A stretch of 64,000 nt of DNA from Spirosoma endophyticum (GCF_900112365.1 NZ_FOLQ01000012.1:102818-166817); one strand, 5' to 3'. Counted from the first letter of the stretch, positions 23,096-32,460 are shown. A program made the numbers and translations. Notes: generated by a model from the sequence alone, not told the origin.

Positions 23096-25620
23096 ACTGA
23101 TTTAAGGTCTAAATCCTCCGCTACGACTTCTTTCAGCGCTATATCAAAGTTGCCCCCGTTACTGGCCACCTTTTTCAACACCCTGAGTTTTTCACTCTCC
23201 TTGGTTGTAAAGGCGTAATATTCGGGACGTGAAACTTCGAGGCCATACACCCGGTATCGTTGCCCGCCCCAGCTGACAAAGAATTCTTTATACATGCGAT
23301 TCGGATCATTATCCCGGTTCATGGAAAGTATCAAATCCTTCTCCTTATTGGTTAAGCCCAATAGCTCCTTGACGGCGTTGAATTTGTTTTCATACTTCCG
23401 CTGATCCATCAGAATCTTCGTGTCCGCATTGTTGATAATTGAATCTTTGACAATTGAACTACCAATGATGTCATCGACTTCCTGGGTAACAATCCAGGCT
23501 TCCCCATCAAACTTCCGCACGGTTTTATACAGGTACTTGATGTAACCCGCCATGTTCGGCGTCATGATGGCTTTCCAGGCTTCCTCAATCAAAATGATCT
23601 TCTTGATCCCTTTCAGTTTCCGCATCTTTGAAATGAACGTATCCATAACGATGATGGCCACAATGGGATAAAGAATGGGGTGATCCTTTACATTGTCCAG
23701 TTCAAACACCACAAAGCGTTCGTGCAACAGATCCAGGTTTTTCTTTGAATTCAACAGGAAGTCAAATTCACCCCCCTTATAGTAGGGCTTAAGGTTAAAC
23801 ATGAAATTGTTGTAATCGAAGTAATCATCCCGTACCCCTTCCCGCTTCAGGTATTCGTTAAAATCCTGTTGCATAAATTCGTAGAAGGTATCGAAGCAGG
23901 GAAATATGGACTCATCGACCTGAAGCTTCAGGAAGTACCCTTTTACGGCTGAGGATAATGCATTGTATTCGGCACGGCTGGTTTTTTCCTCGATCGATTT
24001 CCAGAGCGTTAATAACAGGTTTTTAAGCGATTCCATCTTTTCGGTCTCCGGGAAAGCCCGTCCCTCCAGGAAAAATGGATTAAAATGGATGGGTTCTTCC
24101 ATCGTGTAGGTGATGTATTTCCCCCCCAGCATACCACACAAACCCCGGTAGGAATCCCCCACATCCACGATGACAATATGCGCGCCATGTGTGTGATAGC
24201 TGCGTAAAAAATGGTTGGTTAGAAAGCTTTTCCCCGATCCACTGGGACCAATGATAAACTTGTTTTTGTTGTTGATCCAGGTTCTGTCCATTGGTTCATC
24301 GGAAAAATCAACCCACAGGGGTCGTCCCGAAAGCCGGTCTACCACGCGAATACTATTTCTGGCCGATTCAGAGGTGTAGTAATTCGTTTCGTGGTTGAAT
24401 AAACAAGCCGCCTGGGGAGCAAACTGGGTGAAGGTGTCTTCGCGCGGTAAATCGGCCGCGTTGCCGGGAATACCCGCAAAAAACAGAAAGGCCGCATCCC
24501 GCGTATTTTCCCTCGGCTTTAGATTCATCTTGGCAATGGCTGCTGTCGTTTTATTCCGTAGTTCAGGCAAGCGAAGTTTGTCATCTGTCCAGACCTGTAC
24601 GTTGGCATGAATGCGAACTGGTGTCCAGGACTTTTCAGCGGCCAGTGTAAGAAAGCCGTTAACTAAGTCCGCATTAACCTTATTGGCCCGGTCAAAATTG
24701 GATAAAGCCACCATATTGCCCGCTTTCTTTTCTAACTCGGCTGTTATCAATGTTTTATCGTCAATAAATACATATTGATTATAAATATGATTGCAATCCA
24801 GCATGAGTCCAATTGGCGTGGAATACCCAACTGACAACGTTGAATTTTCAGTCGAAAGAGCGCCAATCCGAACATTGGTACTGATCGAGTCCGGCATGTC
24901 ATCGACCTGAGAAATAGTAAAAAACTTTGAGTATTTGTTGCCAATACGTAACTCATCCTCGGAGGTGAAATCAAAATCGGCGAGTGGCACAACCTCATCG
25001 TTCAAGGATAGGGTCATGTAGCGTTCGATCAAACCCGCTTTATCAACCGGGGCGTTCTTGTCCGGTTGCAATTCATCGTTACCAAGGCGACGACAGGTGA
25101 TTAGCCGGTTTGATTCCAGTATTGATTTTAATTGAAGTACAGCCACCATAAACTTGTCAATCTCCCCTTTGCTAAGCGCCCGTTTCGGCACTATATGCGC
25201 TTTGACCAGCGAGGTTAGTCCCGCGTGGGTACGGGTTCTTTCCCCCTGAGAAAACGTTAGGTAGACATAACATTTGTGATGTAGATACGGGCGCTCATTA
25301 AAATGCAATTCGGCAGATCGATCTAAATAGCTTTCGGGAAGTTCCTTTGTGTTTGGTTTATAGGTCTCTTCTACAAACCAGTCTTGCTTATGAAGAATCG
25401 TACCCGCCGGTAAAACGCCAATGGCCTTACTCCACGTTTCAACCAACTCCCGGTAATCTCCCATCTCAACACCCTCTTCGATACGGGCATTGAGGGTAAA
25501 AATTTCCGGTAAGATAATCTCGAAGGCAAGGGTTAAATCACCCCATTTAGTGAAAATACAGTTTTCTTCAACTGCCCCAAGAGGAAAAATTTTTGCTAAT
25601 TCTTTAACCGAGTATTTCAT
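23092..25620 (-). CDS. traG: Conjugation ATPase TraG (VirB4-like)
   Basis: 842 residues, the normal length for VirB4-type ATPases of Bacteroidetes elements. N-terminal domain to about 430, then ATPase: Walker A GPSGSGKS (458-465), a following IVIVDVGDSYRGLC strand, Walker B as KKIILIEEAWKAIM, and the downstream WIVTQEVDDIIGS and LILSMNRDNDPNRMYKEFF blocks. It powers assembly of and transport through the type IV channel at the inner membrane. All catalytic residues are intact, unlike its short paralogue at 11315-12187. Confidence 0.93.
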   Translation of the reverse strand: MKYSVKELAKIFPLGAVEENCIFTKWGDLTLAFEIILPEIFTLNARIEEGVEMGDYRELVETWSKAIGVLPAGTILHKQDWFVEETYKPNTKELPESYLDRSAELHFNERPYLHHKCYVYLTFSQGERTRTHAGLTSLVKAHIVPKRALSKGEIDKFMVAVLQLKSILESNRLITCRRLGNDELQPDKNAPVDKAGLIERYMTLSLNDEVVPLADFDFTSEDELRIGNKYSKFFTISQVDDMPDSISTNVRIGALSTENSTLSVGYSTPIGLMLDCNHIYNQYVFIDDKTLITAELEKKAGNMVALSNFDRANKVNADLVNGFLTLAAEKSWTPVRIHANVQVWTDDKLRLPELRNKTTAAIAKMNLKPRENTRDAAFLFFAGIPGNAADLPREDTFTQFAPQAACLFNHETNYYTSESARNSIRVVDRLSGRPLWVDFSDEPMDRTWINNKNKFIIGPSGSGKSFLTNHFLRSYHTHGAHIVIVDVGDSYRGLCGMLGGKYITYTMEEPIHFNPFFLEGRAFPETEKMESLKNLLLTLWKSIEEKTSRAEYNALSSAVKGYFLKLQVDESIFPCFDTFYEFMQQDFNEYLKREGVRDDYFDYNNFMFNLKPYYKGGEFDFLLNSKKNLDLLHERFVVFELDNVKDHPILYPIVAIIVMDTFISKMRKLKGIKKIILIEEAWKAIMTPNMAGYIKYLYKTVRKFDGEAWIVTQEVDDIIGSSIVKDSIINNADTKILMDQRKYENKFNAVKELLGLTNKEKDLILSMNRDNDPNRMYKEFFVSWGGQRYRVYGLEVSRPEYYAFTTKESEKLRVLKKVASNGGNFDIALKEVVAEDLDLKSV

Positions 25621-25641
25621 GATGGTCCGCTTTAGGAGTTA

Positions 25642-25959
25642 TTACTTGCGCAGATTCCGATAAACTGAATCTTGCCGAACCGTTACGATGCCAGGTAGTT
25701 TTTTGCGTGCTTGCTGACGGGCATACCCGCCTGCCCCCGATTTTGCGGACCGTCTAACCAGTCTCATATAAACCACGTATATCCCTACGCCACAGGCGGC
25801 AAATATCATCCAGCCTGGTAGGGGTACAAAGACGGCTGACACCCCCCCCGTTACAATGATGAAAATAATCCATTTGATCAGCTGGCCTAGGTAATCCATA
25901 CCTATAACCCCTCTGACCTGGGGAGGGCGGTCAGCCCCTTTGTTAATCGGGTAACCCAT
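25642..25959 (-). CDS. traF: Conjugal transfer protein TraF (DUF4133-like)
   Basis: 105 residues beginning MGYPINKGADRPPQVRGVIG, the start typical of TraF (Y-x-I-N-K-G). Two hydrophobic helices follow (LIKWIIFIIVTGGVSAVFV and MIFAACGVGIYVVYM) and a basic tail. It has the VirB3-like position just upstream of VirB4. Spacing to neighbours is 11-21 bp. Confidence 0.87.
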   Translation of the reverse strand: MGYPINKGADRPPQVRGVIGMDYLGQLIKWIIFIIVTGGVSAVFVPLPGWMIFAACGVGIYVVYMRLVRRSAKSGAGGYARQQARKKLPGIVTVRQDSVYRNLRK

Positions 25960-25970
25960 ACGGCTGTGTA

Positions 25971-26303
25971 TTATTTACCAAAAGCAGAGGTTAACACCAA
26001 GCCCACAACCCCCGCAAAAACGATAGCCGCTCCCCAGTTGATGACGCTCTTTTTGAAATCAGGATCGTTATTGAAAAATTTACTGGCGCATTGAATGCCG
26101 CCTACGAACCCCATAATCAGGCAAAGAGGAAGCATCAAATCCCCAACGCTTTTTCCCACGTCCTGTAGCTCGGACGTTGCTTTATCAACCCCTTTCGCAA
26201 TCGCTCCGGATTGGAGTCCCTGGGCAAAAACTGACCCTATTGACAGAAGGAATCCCAACACTAAGGAAAGGGCAGAAAAATAAATGGTTTTAACATTTTT
26301 CAT
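25971..26303 (-). CDS. traE: Conjugal transfer protein TraE (DUF4134-like)
   Basis: 110 residues with a signal (SLVLGFLLSIGSVFAQ) and two further helices (LMLPLCLIMGFVGGIQCA and AAIVFAGVVGLVLTSAFG), the VirB2-like pilin topology of TraE. The VGGIQCASKFFNNDPDFKKS loop is characteristic of the DUF4134 family. Probably the pilin of the transfer system. Confidence 0.87.
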   Translation of the reverse strand: MKNVKTIYFSALSLVLGFLLSIGSVFAQGLQSGAIAKGVDKATSELQDVGKSVGDLMLPLCLIMGFVGGIQCASKFFNNDPDFKKSVINWGAAIVFAGVVGLVLTSAFGK

Positions 26304-26366
26304 GGGTACAAAAAATTAAACGGTTACAAGAGAATGTGACTAGAAAAAATTGATTGTGTGTCTTCG

Positions 26367-26600
26367 TTAAAACAGCTTACGGGATGGGCCTGAGGCGAAG
26401 AATCCCACGACCAGGCAAATCAGCAAGACCAGTCCCTGAATGGTATTTCCTATTGAAGCCAGTTCAGCTAAAGGCTGGCGAATCGAGTGATAAGTCCCGG
26501 TGAAGGGCTGATCAAACAGACCAAGCCTTGCCCCTATTCCTACCACGATGAGTACTAAAAATGTACCTCTGGCTAACCAGTTTAAGCGTTTTAGTTTCAT
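26367..26600 (-). CDS. Small two-helix membrane protein, TraE-like plan
   Basis: 77 residues, basic N-terminus (MKLKRLNWLARG) and two membrane helices (TFLVLIVVGIGARLGLF and TIQGLVLLICLVVGFFASG). The arrangement resembles TraE without the long linker, so it could be a second pilin-like subunit; I cannot show homology. It is the first gene after the 70-nt leader at 26757-26826. Confidence 0.55.
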   Translation of the reverse strand: MKLKRLNWLARGTFLVLIVVGIGARLGLFDQPFTGTYHSIRQPLAELASIGNTIQGLVLLICLVVGFFASGPSRKLF

Positions 26601-26756
26601 GGTGTTTTTATTGAACTTTTTGGTGAAATGATAAAATTAAATTTAGTTTCTAGGCCGTTCAATCAACCTTACATAAACTATTATACAACTAACCTAGGGC
26701 CTGGAAATGGAATTACAAACACTTTAAGTATTCAATGCAGTTACATTAATAAATTT

Positions 26757-26826
26757 AAAGTGGCTATGTGCCACGTTGGTCCCCAAAAAAAAGGGGTTCG
26801 TCCCCGGTTGTTGTTGTTTCGTCCTC
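26757..26826 (-). promoter_or_regulatory. 70-nt conserved leader, copy 1 (transfer operon)
   Basis: Read leftward it contains GAGGACGAA, GGGGACGAA and GGGGACCAA words starting exactly 21 bp apart (+ strand 26818, 26797, 26776), a GGGG-ACGAA-CCCC hairpin followed by eight T (intrinsic-terminator form), an alternative CCCC-T8-GGGG pairing, and a GTGGC-ACATA-GCCAC hairpin followed by T. 67 of 70 positions match copy 2 at 32546-32615, in the same orientation relative to the downstream gene. It lies about 155 bp before the first structural transfer gene. Confidence 0.75.
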
Positions 26827-26855
26827 ATAAAAAATTTTGTCATTTTTTGATTTTT

Positions 26856-27719
26856 TTAGTGGCCTACGTTCTGAAAAAACATTTCCTGAAATAGATTCCG
26901 ATTGGGTTCTCCCTCCTCATTTGAAATTTCCGAGGAAGCCGCCACAAAACTGGATTGAACAACATTTTTCAAATTAACGTCTCCAGGCATCCGTTCTATA
27001 AGTGAAGCTATGATGTTGAGTAGGGTTGCCTGGTGCTTTTCTTGTTGCTCTCTCAGTTGTCTGTCAGCTGCATCTAGTCGCATGATTAACATCTCCTTTG
27101 TCAAGGTCGCAAACGTATTCATCCGCTCCTGGTATACGTCCAGCTCTTCTCCATCTTCCAGTAGATTATCCTGTAGGCGTTGACTCAATTGATCTTCTTT
27201 CTGAAAGTCAGATTCTATAGCTTGACTCGGACGTTTTCCGTCATAACCCTGCGACATATCAAACAAAGTTTGTTCCCGTTCGTAGTCGATGTCATTTTCT
27301 TTCTCACGCTCCAGTCTGTAAGCCTGTTGCAAAGCATAAATTTCCTTCCAGGCATCGGACATCTTTGGCTCTTCCGACTTTGTTCCTGCTACCAATCCCT
27401 GTTCACCTGGTAAGTTACCAGGCTGAATGGCAGCAACTGGAGTGGGTTGTAAAGGCGGGTCAGGCTGGCCGTCTGGCTCAACTTTAGGTGAGTAGCCATT
27501 TTTTTCAAGTTCTGCTATACGCGCTAAGACACCTTGATGTTCTTCGGAGGTAACATAATTCATCGGCACTTCCTTGGAAGATGCTGACTGATCGGATTGG
27601 CTTTCGGTAGAAGTTTCCGAAAGGGTTAATACCGAGGGGGTATTTAAAAAATACCCCCTTAGATACCAACCTGAGACACTCAATCCTACTACACCAACAA
27701 CAAGTAGTATCGTATCCAT
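26856..27719 (-). CDS. Membrane-anchored coiled-coil protein of the transfer operon
   Basis: 287 residues: an N-terminal membrane anchor (ILLVVGVVGLSVSGWYLRGY), a low-complexity S/P/Q-rich segment (about 30-115), and a long charged coiled coil (AYRLEREKENDIDYEREQ, LIMRLDAADRQLREQQEK). Start overlaps the DUF3408 gene stop (TAATG). No family recognised; position after ParA/DUF3408 corresponds to TraC/TraD-type accessory genes. Confidence 0.65.
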   Translation of the reverse strand: MDTILLVVGVVGLSVSGWYLRGYFLNTPSVLTLSETSTESQSDQSASSKEVPMNYVTSEEHQGVLARIAELEKNGYSPKVEPDGQPDPPLQPTPVAAIQPGNLPGEQGLVAGTKSEEPKMSDAWKEIYALQQAYRLEREKENDIDYEREQTLFDMSQGYDGKRPSQAIESDFQKEDQLSQRLQDNLLEDGEELDVYQERMNTFATLTKEMLIMRLDAADRQLREQQEKHQATLLNIIASLIERMPGDVNLKNVVQSSFVAASSEISNEEGEPNRNLFQEMFFQNVGH

Positions 27720-28342
27720 TATTCGAAACGTTTACGGGCTTTCCATTTAGCAATTAACTCATCAACCTCACTTTTGTGTTCTGACCGGTGATGGGTCAAC
27801 AAATTGTCGATCAAATCACCTACGTTCAGTTTATACCCTTGCCGCCGGGCCTCACTGACCAGGACAGAAAGTAAATAATGAGATTCTTCCGTAATACGCA
27901 CCGGTTTACCATCACTGGCTAAACTAGTACCATTTTCTTTTACCGGCTTTTTAAAGAACGTTTCCAGATATGAACTGGACTTTGCACCCTCCCCTACTAC
28001 CTTATTTTTAGGTTTGCGAGGTATTGAAACCGCAGACGTATTTTCAGTAGCGTCAGTGGCCGGTATAATCTCATTCCCTTTTATACTTACTTCTGATTCC
28101 TGTTGAGCTACTTCCCGGCTGGGTGTATCTTCTGATTCAGAAGTTGAGGTTACCTGGTTGCTGGATTCAGCGGGCGTTTCCGGGTTAGCCTTCTCAACCC
28201 GTTCCGGGGCTGTCTCTTCTTTAAGTGCTTCGCCATCGGATGATGGCCCACTGGCAACCGGATCGTTTTGCTGTAACCACGCCATCATTCCACCACTGGG
28301 TGGATTTATAGTCGGGACGGGGTTTTTGTTACTCTTGGCCAT
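27719..28342 (-). CDS. DUF3408-like conjugation/partition accessory protein
   Basis: About 207 residues from the ATG at 28342 (MAKSNKNP), 4 bp after the ParA stop; a longer frame from 28372 would overlap parA. A disordered acidic middle (about 20-130) precedes a C-terminal ribbon-helix-helix-like domain: GKPVRITEESHYLLSVLVSE and GYKLNVGDLIDNLLTHH, the DUF3408 pattern found beside ParA in Bacteroidetes elements. Likely the DNA-binding partner of ParA, possibly reading the repeat field at 29085-29692. Confidence 0.75.
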   Translation of the reverse strand: MAKSNKNPVPTINPPSGGMMAWLQQNDPVASGPSSDGEALKEETAPERVEKANPETPAESSNQVTSTSESEDTPSREVAQQESEVSIKGNEIIPATDATENTSAVSIPRKPKNKVVGEGAKSSSYLETFFKKPVKENGTSLASDGKPVRITEESHYLLSVLVSEARRQGYKLNVGDLIDNLLTHHRSEHKSEVDELIAKWKARKRFE

Positions 28343-28346
28343 AAAA

Positions 28347-29072
28347 TTATACAGTAGGTGAATTAGAAACAAATAATTTATTCAATTCCTGAATTAACGG
28401 TTTAATGACTGCATTAGGGAACAGGGTTGATCGTGTGTCCTTAATAGCAACTGTGTCAGGAATACGATGCTCCATAAAATGCACATTCATTGGCGTCTTA
28501 CGTGAAGCGTTTAAGCCATCTAGATAGTTAAGGGCTGCTTGCTCCAAGCCGGAATATCGGTCCTTCCGTTCGCGGCTGTCAAACTTGTTCCAAAGCAAAT
28601 ATGTTGGAACCATCCCCCCGTTTTTATTGGAAAACTTCGCCATTGCCAATACGGTGTGCATGGTCGATTCAAACGACAGAGGATCAGCCTCCAAGAGTAG
28701 AACCGCAGCATCCAACCGCTGAATCATGCCGGGCATTCCCTCAACGTTCAGGGTACCTGGTAAATCAACCAGCACAAGTTCATTCTTGGTGGCATATGCA
28801 TCCAGCTTAGGTAGGGTATTAGCCACTGAATCAGCATAGATAGGATAAGGCATCTGCCCTAATTTTTCTGCCTTTCTAAAAAAGCCCTCATCTGATTTCA
28901 ACCGCGCAATTTCAGATGTACGGATCGATTGTAAGCTGTGTTGAGGAAAGTCACAATCGAAAATAGCGACCGGTACACGCTCGACCTGATAAAAGTACGT
29001 AGCGACGTGAGTTGTAATGCTGGTCTTGCCAACCCCACCTTTCTGGGAACAAAACGAGATGAACTTTGCCAT
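28347..29072 (-). CDS. parA: ParA-family ATPase (TraA-like)
   Basis: 241 residues with the deviant Walker A SQKGGVGKTSITTHVATY at residues 8-25, switch I VAIFDCDFPQHS and Walker B ELVLVDLPGTL. ParA ATPases position plasmids or conjugation complexes. It heads the leftward transfer operon and is preceded directly by the dense TACATT/AATGTA repeats, the usual arrangement of a parA gene with its centromere or operator. Confidence 0.9.
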   Translation of the reverse strand: MAKFISFCSQKGGVGKTSITTHVATYFYQVERVPVAIFDCDFPQHSLQSIRTSEIARLKSDEGFFRKAEKLGQMPYPIYADSVANTLPKLDAYATKNELVLVDLPGTLNVEGMPGMIQRLDAAVLLLEADPLSFESTMHTVLAMAKFSNKNGGMVPTYLLWNKFDSRERKDRYSGLEQAALNYLDGLNASRKTPMNVHFMEHRIPDTVAIKDTRSTLFPNAVIKPLIQELNKLFVSNSPTV

Positions 29073-29084
29073 TATTAAATGTTA

Positions 29085-29692
29085 AAATGTTGACTTGTTA
29101 CATTTTTACAATGTAAGGTTAATGCATTCTTACATTGTAAAGTAATCACATTATCACAATGTGAGATCAATACAACGCAATAATGTCTAAATGTATAAAA
29201 CTTACAATGTATAAAACAAATATTGTAAAGAAAATACTTTGTATAAATGTAAAAATGTAAAAAAGGTACAATGTAGTGTTATAACAATGTTGATATAGTA
29301 CAATGTAGCATTTTTACATTGTGAAAACTTCACAATGTAAAAAACGCAAAATGTAAGAACCAAACAATGTAAGAAGTGGATATTGTAAGAAACTTACAAT
29401 GTAAAAAGTACACATTGTAAAAATGTAGCGGTATGCAATCGAGCTATACGTAGCCGATAGATGTAAAAATGTTACATTCTTACATTATTACATTTTTACA
29501 GACAAGCTACACTTCTAAGTCAGTTATTTGAAAAGTGCTCATTATGTAAAATTGTAACACTCTTACATTGTATGAAATGTACATTGTTGACAGCTCTACC
29601 GGGTTTGTCGAACCGATTGGTGAGCGAAAGTAGGTACCTTAATATGTGAAAATGTAACATTATTACATTTTCACATTGTTACACAATATAAG
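29085..29692. repeat. AT-rich field of TACATT/AATGTA repeats (candidate centromere or operator array)
   Basis: About 600 bp holding at least twenty copies of AATGTA or its complement TACATT, many as TTACATTGTAA-like palindromes and often spaced about one or two helical turns. Two short islands lack the word (about 29427-29460 and 29590-29638). It starts at the parA start codon and ends before the oriT candidate, between divergent operons. Repeats are in both orientations with variable spacing, so this is not a CRISPR array. Suits cooperative loading of a ribbon-helix-helix ParB-type protein, replication initiator or relaxosome factor. Confidence 0.8.
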
Positions 29693-29771
29693 TCCTCCCC
29701 TTACTACCCTCATAAAAAATTTCTCGTTGGTTTAGTTGGCGTCTCGTTTTTCGGAATAGCTTTGTTTACAA

Positions 29772-29865
29772 CAAAGAGCAAGATGTGTTTTGCGGCACGC
29801 AAAACCTGCCCTTGCGCTAACGCGACTATGGGCAGCATCTTGCCCCGGCGGGGGCCTCCTCTTTG
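29772..29865. other. oriT: Candidate origin of transfer (nested inverted repeats)
   Basis: Nested arms fold the segment: CAAAGAG/CTCTTTG (29772-29778 with 29859-29865), GCAAGATG/CATCTTGC (29778-29785 with 29836-29843), TTTTGCG-GCA-CGCAAAA (29788-29804) and CTGCCC/GGGCAG (29806-29811 with 29830-29835), the last enclosing GCGCTAACGC. It is GC-richer than the repeat field and sits immediately upstream of the mobilisation protein and relaxase genes, where oriT normally lies. The nic position cannot be told from this sequence alone. Confidence 0.55.
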
Positions 29866-29891
29866 CTACGCAGTCTGAACTACGGGAGATA

Positions 29892-30359
29892 ATGGAAAAC
29901 AAAGCGGAAAATAAGCAGCTGAATCCAGGCGGACGCCCGAATCTTTCGGGCGAAGAGGTTCTCGCCTACCGGCTAGTGACGCGGGTCAATGAGAAGGATT
30001 ATTTGGCTATCCAACGAGATTTTAGCCTATGGCAAAGTGGTCGGGTAGGGCGGATAGCTGACTACCTGCGGGAAATTATTTTAAACCGTAACACGCCAAA
30101 GCTAACGGTAGCCAAAGGAGACATTCAGAAAGACCAGGTTGTTGAGCTAACCCAGACCTTACATAACATCCGGCAGCACCTCAAGCATCTGGATACGAAT
30201 TATAACCAAATCGCTAAACGAATCAACAGCATCGAACATACCGGAAAACTTCATTACGAAGTGCAGACAAGTAAGGTCTTTATCGATAAAATAGGGCCAA
30301 TAATCACACAGATAGATAGCTTAGTAAAGGCACAAACAGAAGAAATTTTTAAAAAATAG
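29892..30359 (+). CDS. Mobilisation protein (MobC/relaxosome accessory type)
   Basis: 155 residues from ATG 29892, preceded by GGGAG; a frame open from 29790 would run through the oriT candidate and is not favoured. GGRPNLSGEEVLAYRLVTRV followed by DYLREIILNRN is the ribbon-helix-helix-like N-terminus of relaxase accessory proteins, and QTLHNIRQHLKHLDTNYNQI-A is the usual N-Q-I-A helix. It should bind oriT and load the relaxase, whose gene begins 1 bp after this stop. Confidence 0.82.
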   Translation: MENKAENKQLNPGGRPNLSGEEVLAYRLVTRVNEKDYLAIQRDFSLWQSGRVGRIADYLREIILNRNTPKLTVAKGDIQKDQVVELTQTLHNIRQHLKHLDTNYNQIAKRINSIEHTGKLHYEVQTSKVFIDKIGPIITQIDSLVKAQTEEIFKK

Positions 30360-30360
30360 G

Positions 30361-32460
30361 ATGGTTATTCGGCTGACAGTTGGGGCACAAATCGGCGGGG
30401 CACTTCGCTATAATGAACAGAAAGTTGTTCAGAAGCAGGCCCATGTCCTGGGTGCAACCGGCTTTGCCAACAACGAGTTAGCTGAAAAAAGCCATAATTA
30501 TGCCACCAATGTTCTGGAAAGCCAAGCTAAAAAGAACTCGAATGTCAAGAAGCCTACACTTCATTTCTCGCTCAGTTTGCATCCAACCGAGCAGGTAAGT
30601 GATGAGAAATTCAAGGCGATGGCTCACCAGTTCATGGCCGAAATGGGCTATCAGAATCAGCCGTATATGGTCTATCGCCACCATGATACGGCCCACCCGC
30701 ACATTCACATTGTAACCACCTGCGTAAACGAATCGGGCGAAAAAATCAACGATTCCTTTATCAAACGCCGGACCAATGCCGTGCGTCAAAAGCTTGAACT
30801 ACGATTCGGCCTTATCAAAGCGCAGGGCCGTGGTAAGGGAAAAACAACTGAACAGAGCCAACATGTGCCACCGGAGCACGCTCAGGAAGTCCAGTCGACG
30901 CAGGCCCAGAAAAAGGGAGGTTTTGAAAAGAAAGATCAGCTGGAGGCCATCTTACGCCAGACATTTCAACAGGGTGCATTCGACAATATTGACGACTACC
31001 GTGCTTTGTTGAAAAAGCAGCATGTTCATACGGTCCTGCACCAAAGTACGCTGAATGGGAAATCCGTTCGGGGTATCAGTTACCAATTCACCGACGAAGC
31101 GGGTAAAGCGGCAACTCCTCGTATCAAAGCTAGTGAAATCGGAGCCTGGGCGTGCTGGAAGGAGATCGAAAAGCAGTTTGGTAACCCTGGCCAGCAGCAA
31201 CAAAAAGGACAAGCTCAGAAGCAGGAGCAAAGCCAGCCAAACCTGCTGACCTACGAGCAGTACAAAGCGCTTGCCACCCTACTGTCAGAGGAGTTAAGGG
31301 CTTATAAGAAAGAGCAGCATATCTATTATGATAGCGCTCTGATCGAGAACTTCCCAACGGCAGCTATGCAAGCCCGGCTTCACGCTATTACGCGAAAGAA
31401 ATTAAGCGATGTAGAAATTGGTGAGGCTGTACGCCGTTTCGAAGAATATAAACGCGCACAACTGCCAGAAATCCTTAAGAAGGAGCAGTTCGCCTTTATC
31501 CGCACGATGGACACCTATACCAAGATTGCCAGTGAGATTCAGGGCAGTGCTCAAAATAAGCGGGAATTCTTTTCGGCACTTAGTGTAGATGTTTCGGTTG
31601 ATGGCTGGATTACTAGCCCCAGCAATCGCCATTTAGCTTATCAGATCGGGCCTGCGCATTACGACAGAATCCAAACCGATGACGGTCCTGAGTTGAAAAT
31701 GCCTAAAATTTACGCACGCGGTGAGCGAACAGTCATGCTGCTTAGTGAATCGAAAAAGCCTTTTAAAGAAAGCTATTACGATGTTCGAGCGGAGCACCTG
31801 GAACGCATCCTTAAGCCAGAACGGATGAATGTCATTCATGCGCAACTAAATGCCAACTACATAACCTGTCTACAAAAAGATGGGCCTGTATTAGGCGTAG
31901 ATCAAGTCCGCTATTACTATCAGCGAGGCATTGTGATTGATCCTCAACTACTAGCTACGGGTAAGATGGGTAACGAAGCTGCTTGTACCATTCGGTATAA
32001 TGCAGCCCCCGCTCAGTCGGCCGTATCTGCTGGAAACGTGTTTGAGAAGCAGATGCCTCACCTCAACCTAGAACACTGGCACAAGGCACTTTCTACCGAA
32101 GCCGGTCGATACATGGTCGCTCTGGCGTTATTGATCGATCAGGCAAAAGAAACAAATGGGAAGTCAAGCGATCTTACCTTCTTGCGTAAACAGATTCATC
32201 AGCGTGATCCTGCGTTAGCAAAATTCTCCAATGAAGAACTCCTCGGCGTATTAGAAAAGCGGAGTCTACAAGGAAAAGGCTGGATTAAACAAACCGATCT
32301 GGAGGCTAAAATTGATCCTAACACCTACATGAACGAGTACGCGATCAATGCCCAATTAGTAGACATTCGGGCAGCCGATGTACTTGGTTACGAACAAACG
32401 GGTAAGTTTAAGCATGTAGGAAAGGGAATAAAAAAACGTAGCAAAGGCCGCGAAATGTAA
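30361..32460 (+). CDS. Relaxase/mobilisation nuclease
   Basis: 699 residues. N-terminal relaxase domain: GGALRYNEQKV gives the candidate catalytic Tyr17, and HHDTAHPHIHIVTTCV holds the metal-binding H112-x-H114-x-H116 triad; LHFSLSLHPTEQVSD is the preceding strand. The C-terminal two-thirds (from about 210) lacks motifs I know and may bind the accessory protein or the coupling protein. It nicks oriT and pilots the strand into the recipient. Directly follows the mobilisation gene. Confidence 0.9.
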   Translation: MVIRLTVGAQIGGALRYNEQKVVQKQAHVLGATGFANNELAEKSHNYATNVLESQAKKNSNVKKPTLHFSLSLHPTEQVSDEKFKAMAHQFMAEMGYQNQPYMVYRHHDTAHPHIHIVTTCVNESGEKINDSFIKRRTNAVRQKLELRFGLIKAQGRGKGKTTEQSQHVPPEHAQEVQSTQAQKKGGFEKKDQLEAILRQTFQQGAFDNIDDYRALLKKQHVHTVLHQSTLNGKSVRGISYQFTDEAGKAATPRIKASEIGAWACWKEIEKQFGNPGQQQQKGQAQKQEQSQPNLLTYEQYKALATLLSEELRAYKKEQHIYYDSALIENFPTAAMQARLHAITRKKLSDVEIGEAVRRFEEYKRAQLPEILKKEQFAFIRTMDTYTKIASEIQGSAQNKREFFSALSVDVSVDGWITSPSNRHLAYQIGPAHYDRIQTDDGPELKMPKIYARGERTVMLLSESKKPFKESYYDVRAEHLERILKPERMNVIHAQLNANYITCLQKDGPVLGVDQVRYYYQRGIVIDPQLLATGKMGNEAACTIRYNAAPAQSAVSAGNVFEKQMPHLNLEHWHKALSTEAGRYMVALALLIDQAKETNGKSSDLTFLRKQIHQRDPALAKFSNEELLGVLEKRSLQGKGWIKQTDLEAKIDPNTYMNEYAINAQLVDIRAADVLGYEQTGKFKHVGKGIKKRSKGREM

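Noticed and set aside
26628..26894. Plus-strand frame whose peptide segment (AMCHVGPQKKGV) recurs in a minus-strand frame at 32388-32612
   Set aside because: The shared peptide is the antisense translation of the 70-nt leader repeat; conservation includes stems and T-runs and points to DNA/RNA function, not a protein family.
29085..29692. CRISPR array
   Set aside because: Repeats are only 6-10 bp, in both orientations and irregularly spaced, with no cas genes.
29790..29891. N-terminal extension of the mobilisation protein
   Set aside because: The extension lies inside the structured oriT candidate; ATG 29892 has a ribosome-binding-like GGGAG and starts the recognisable protein.
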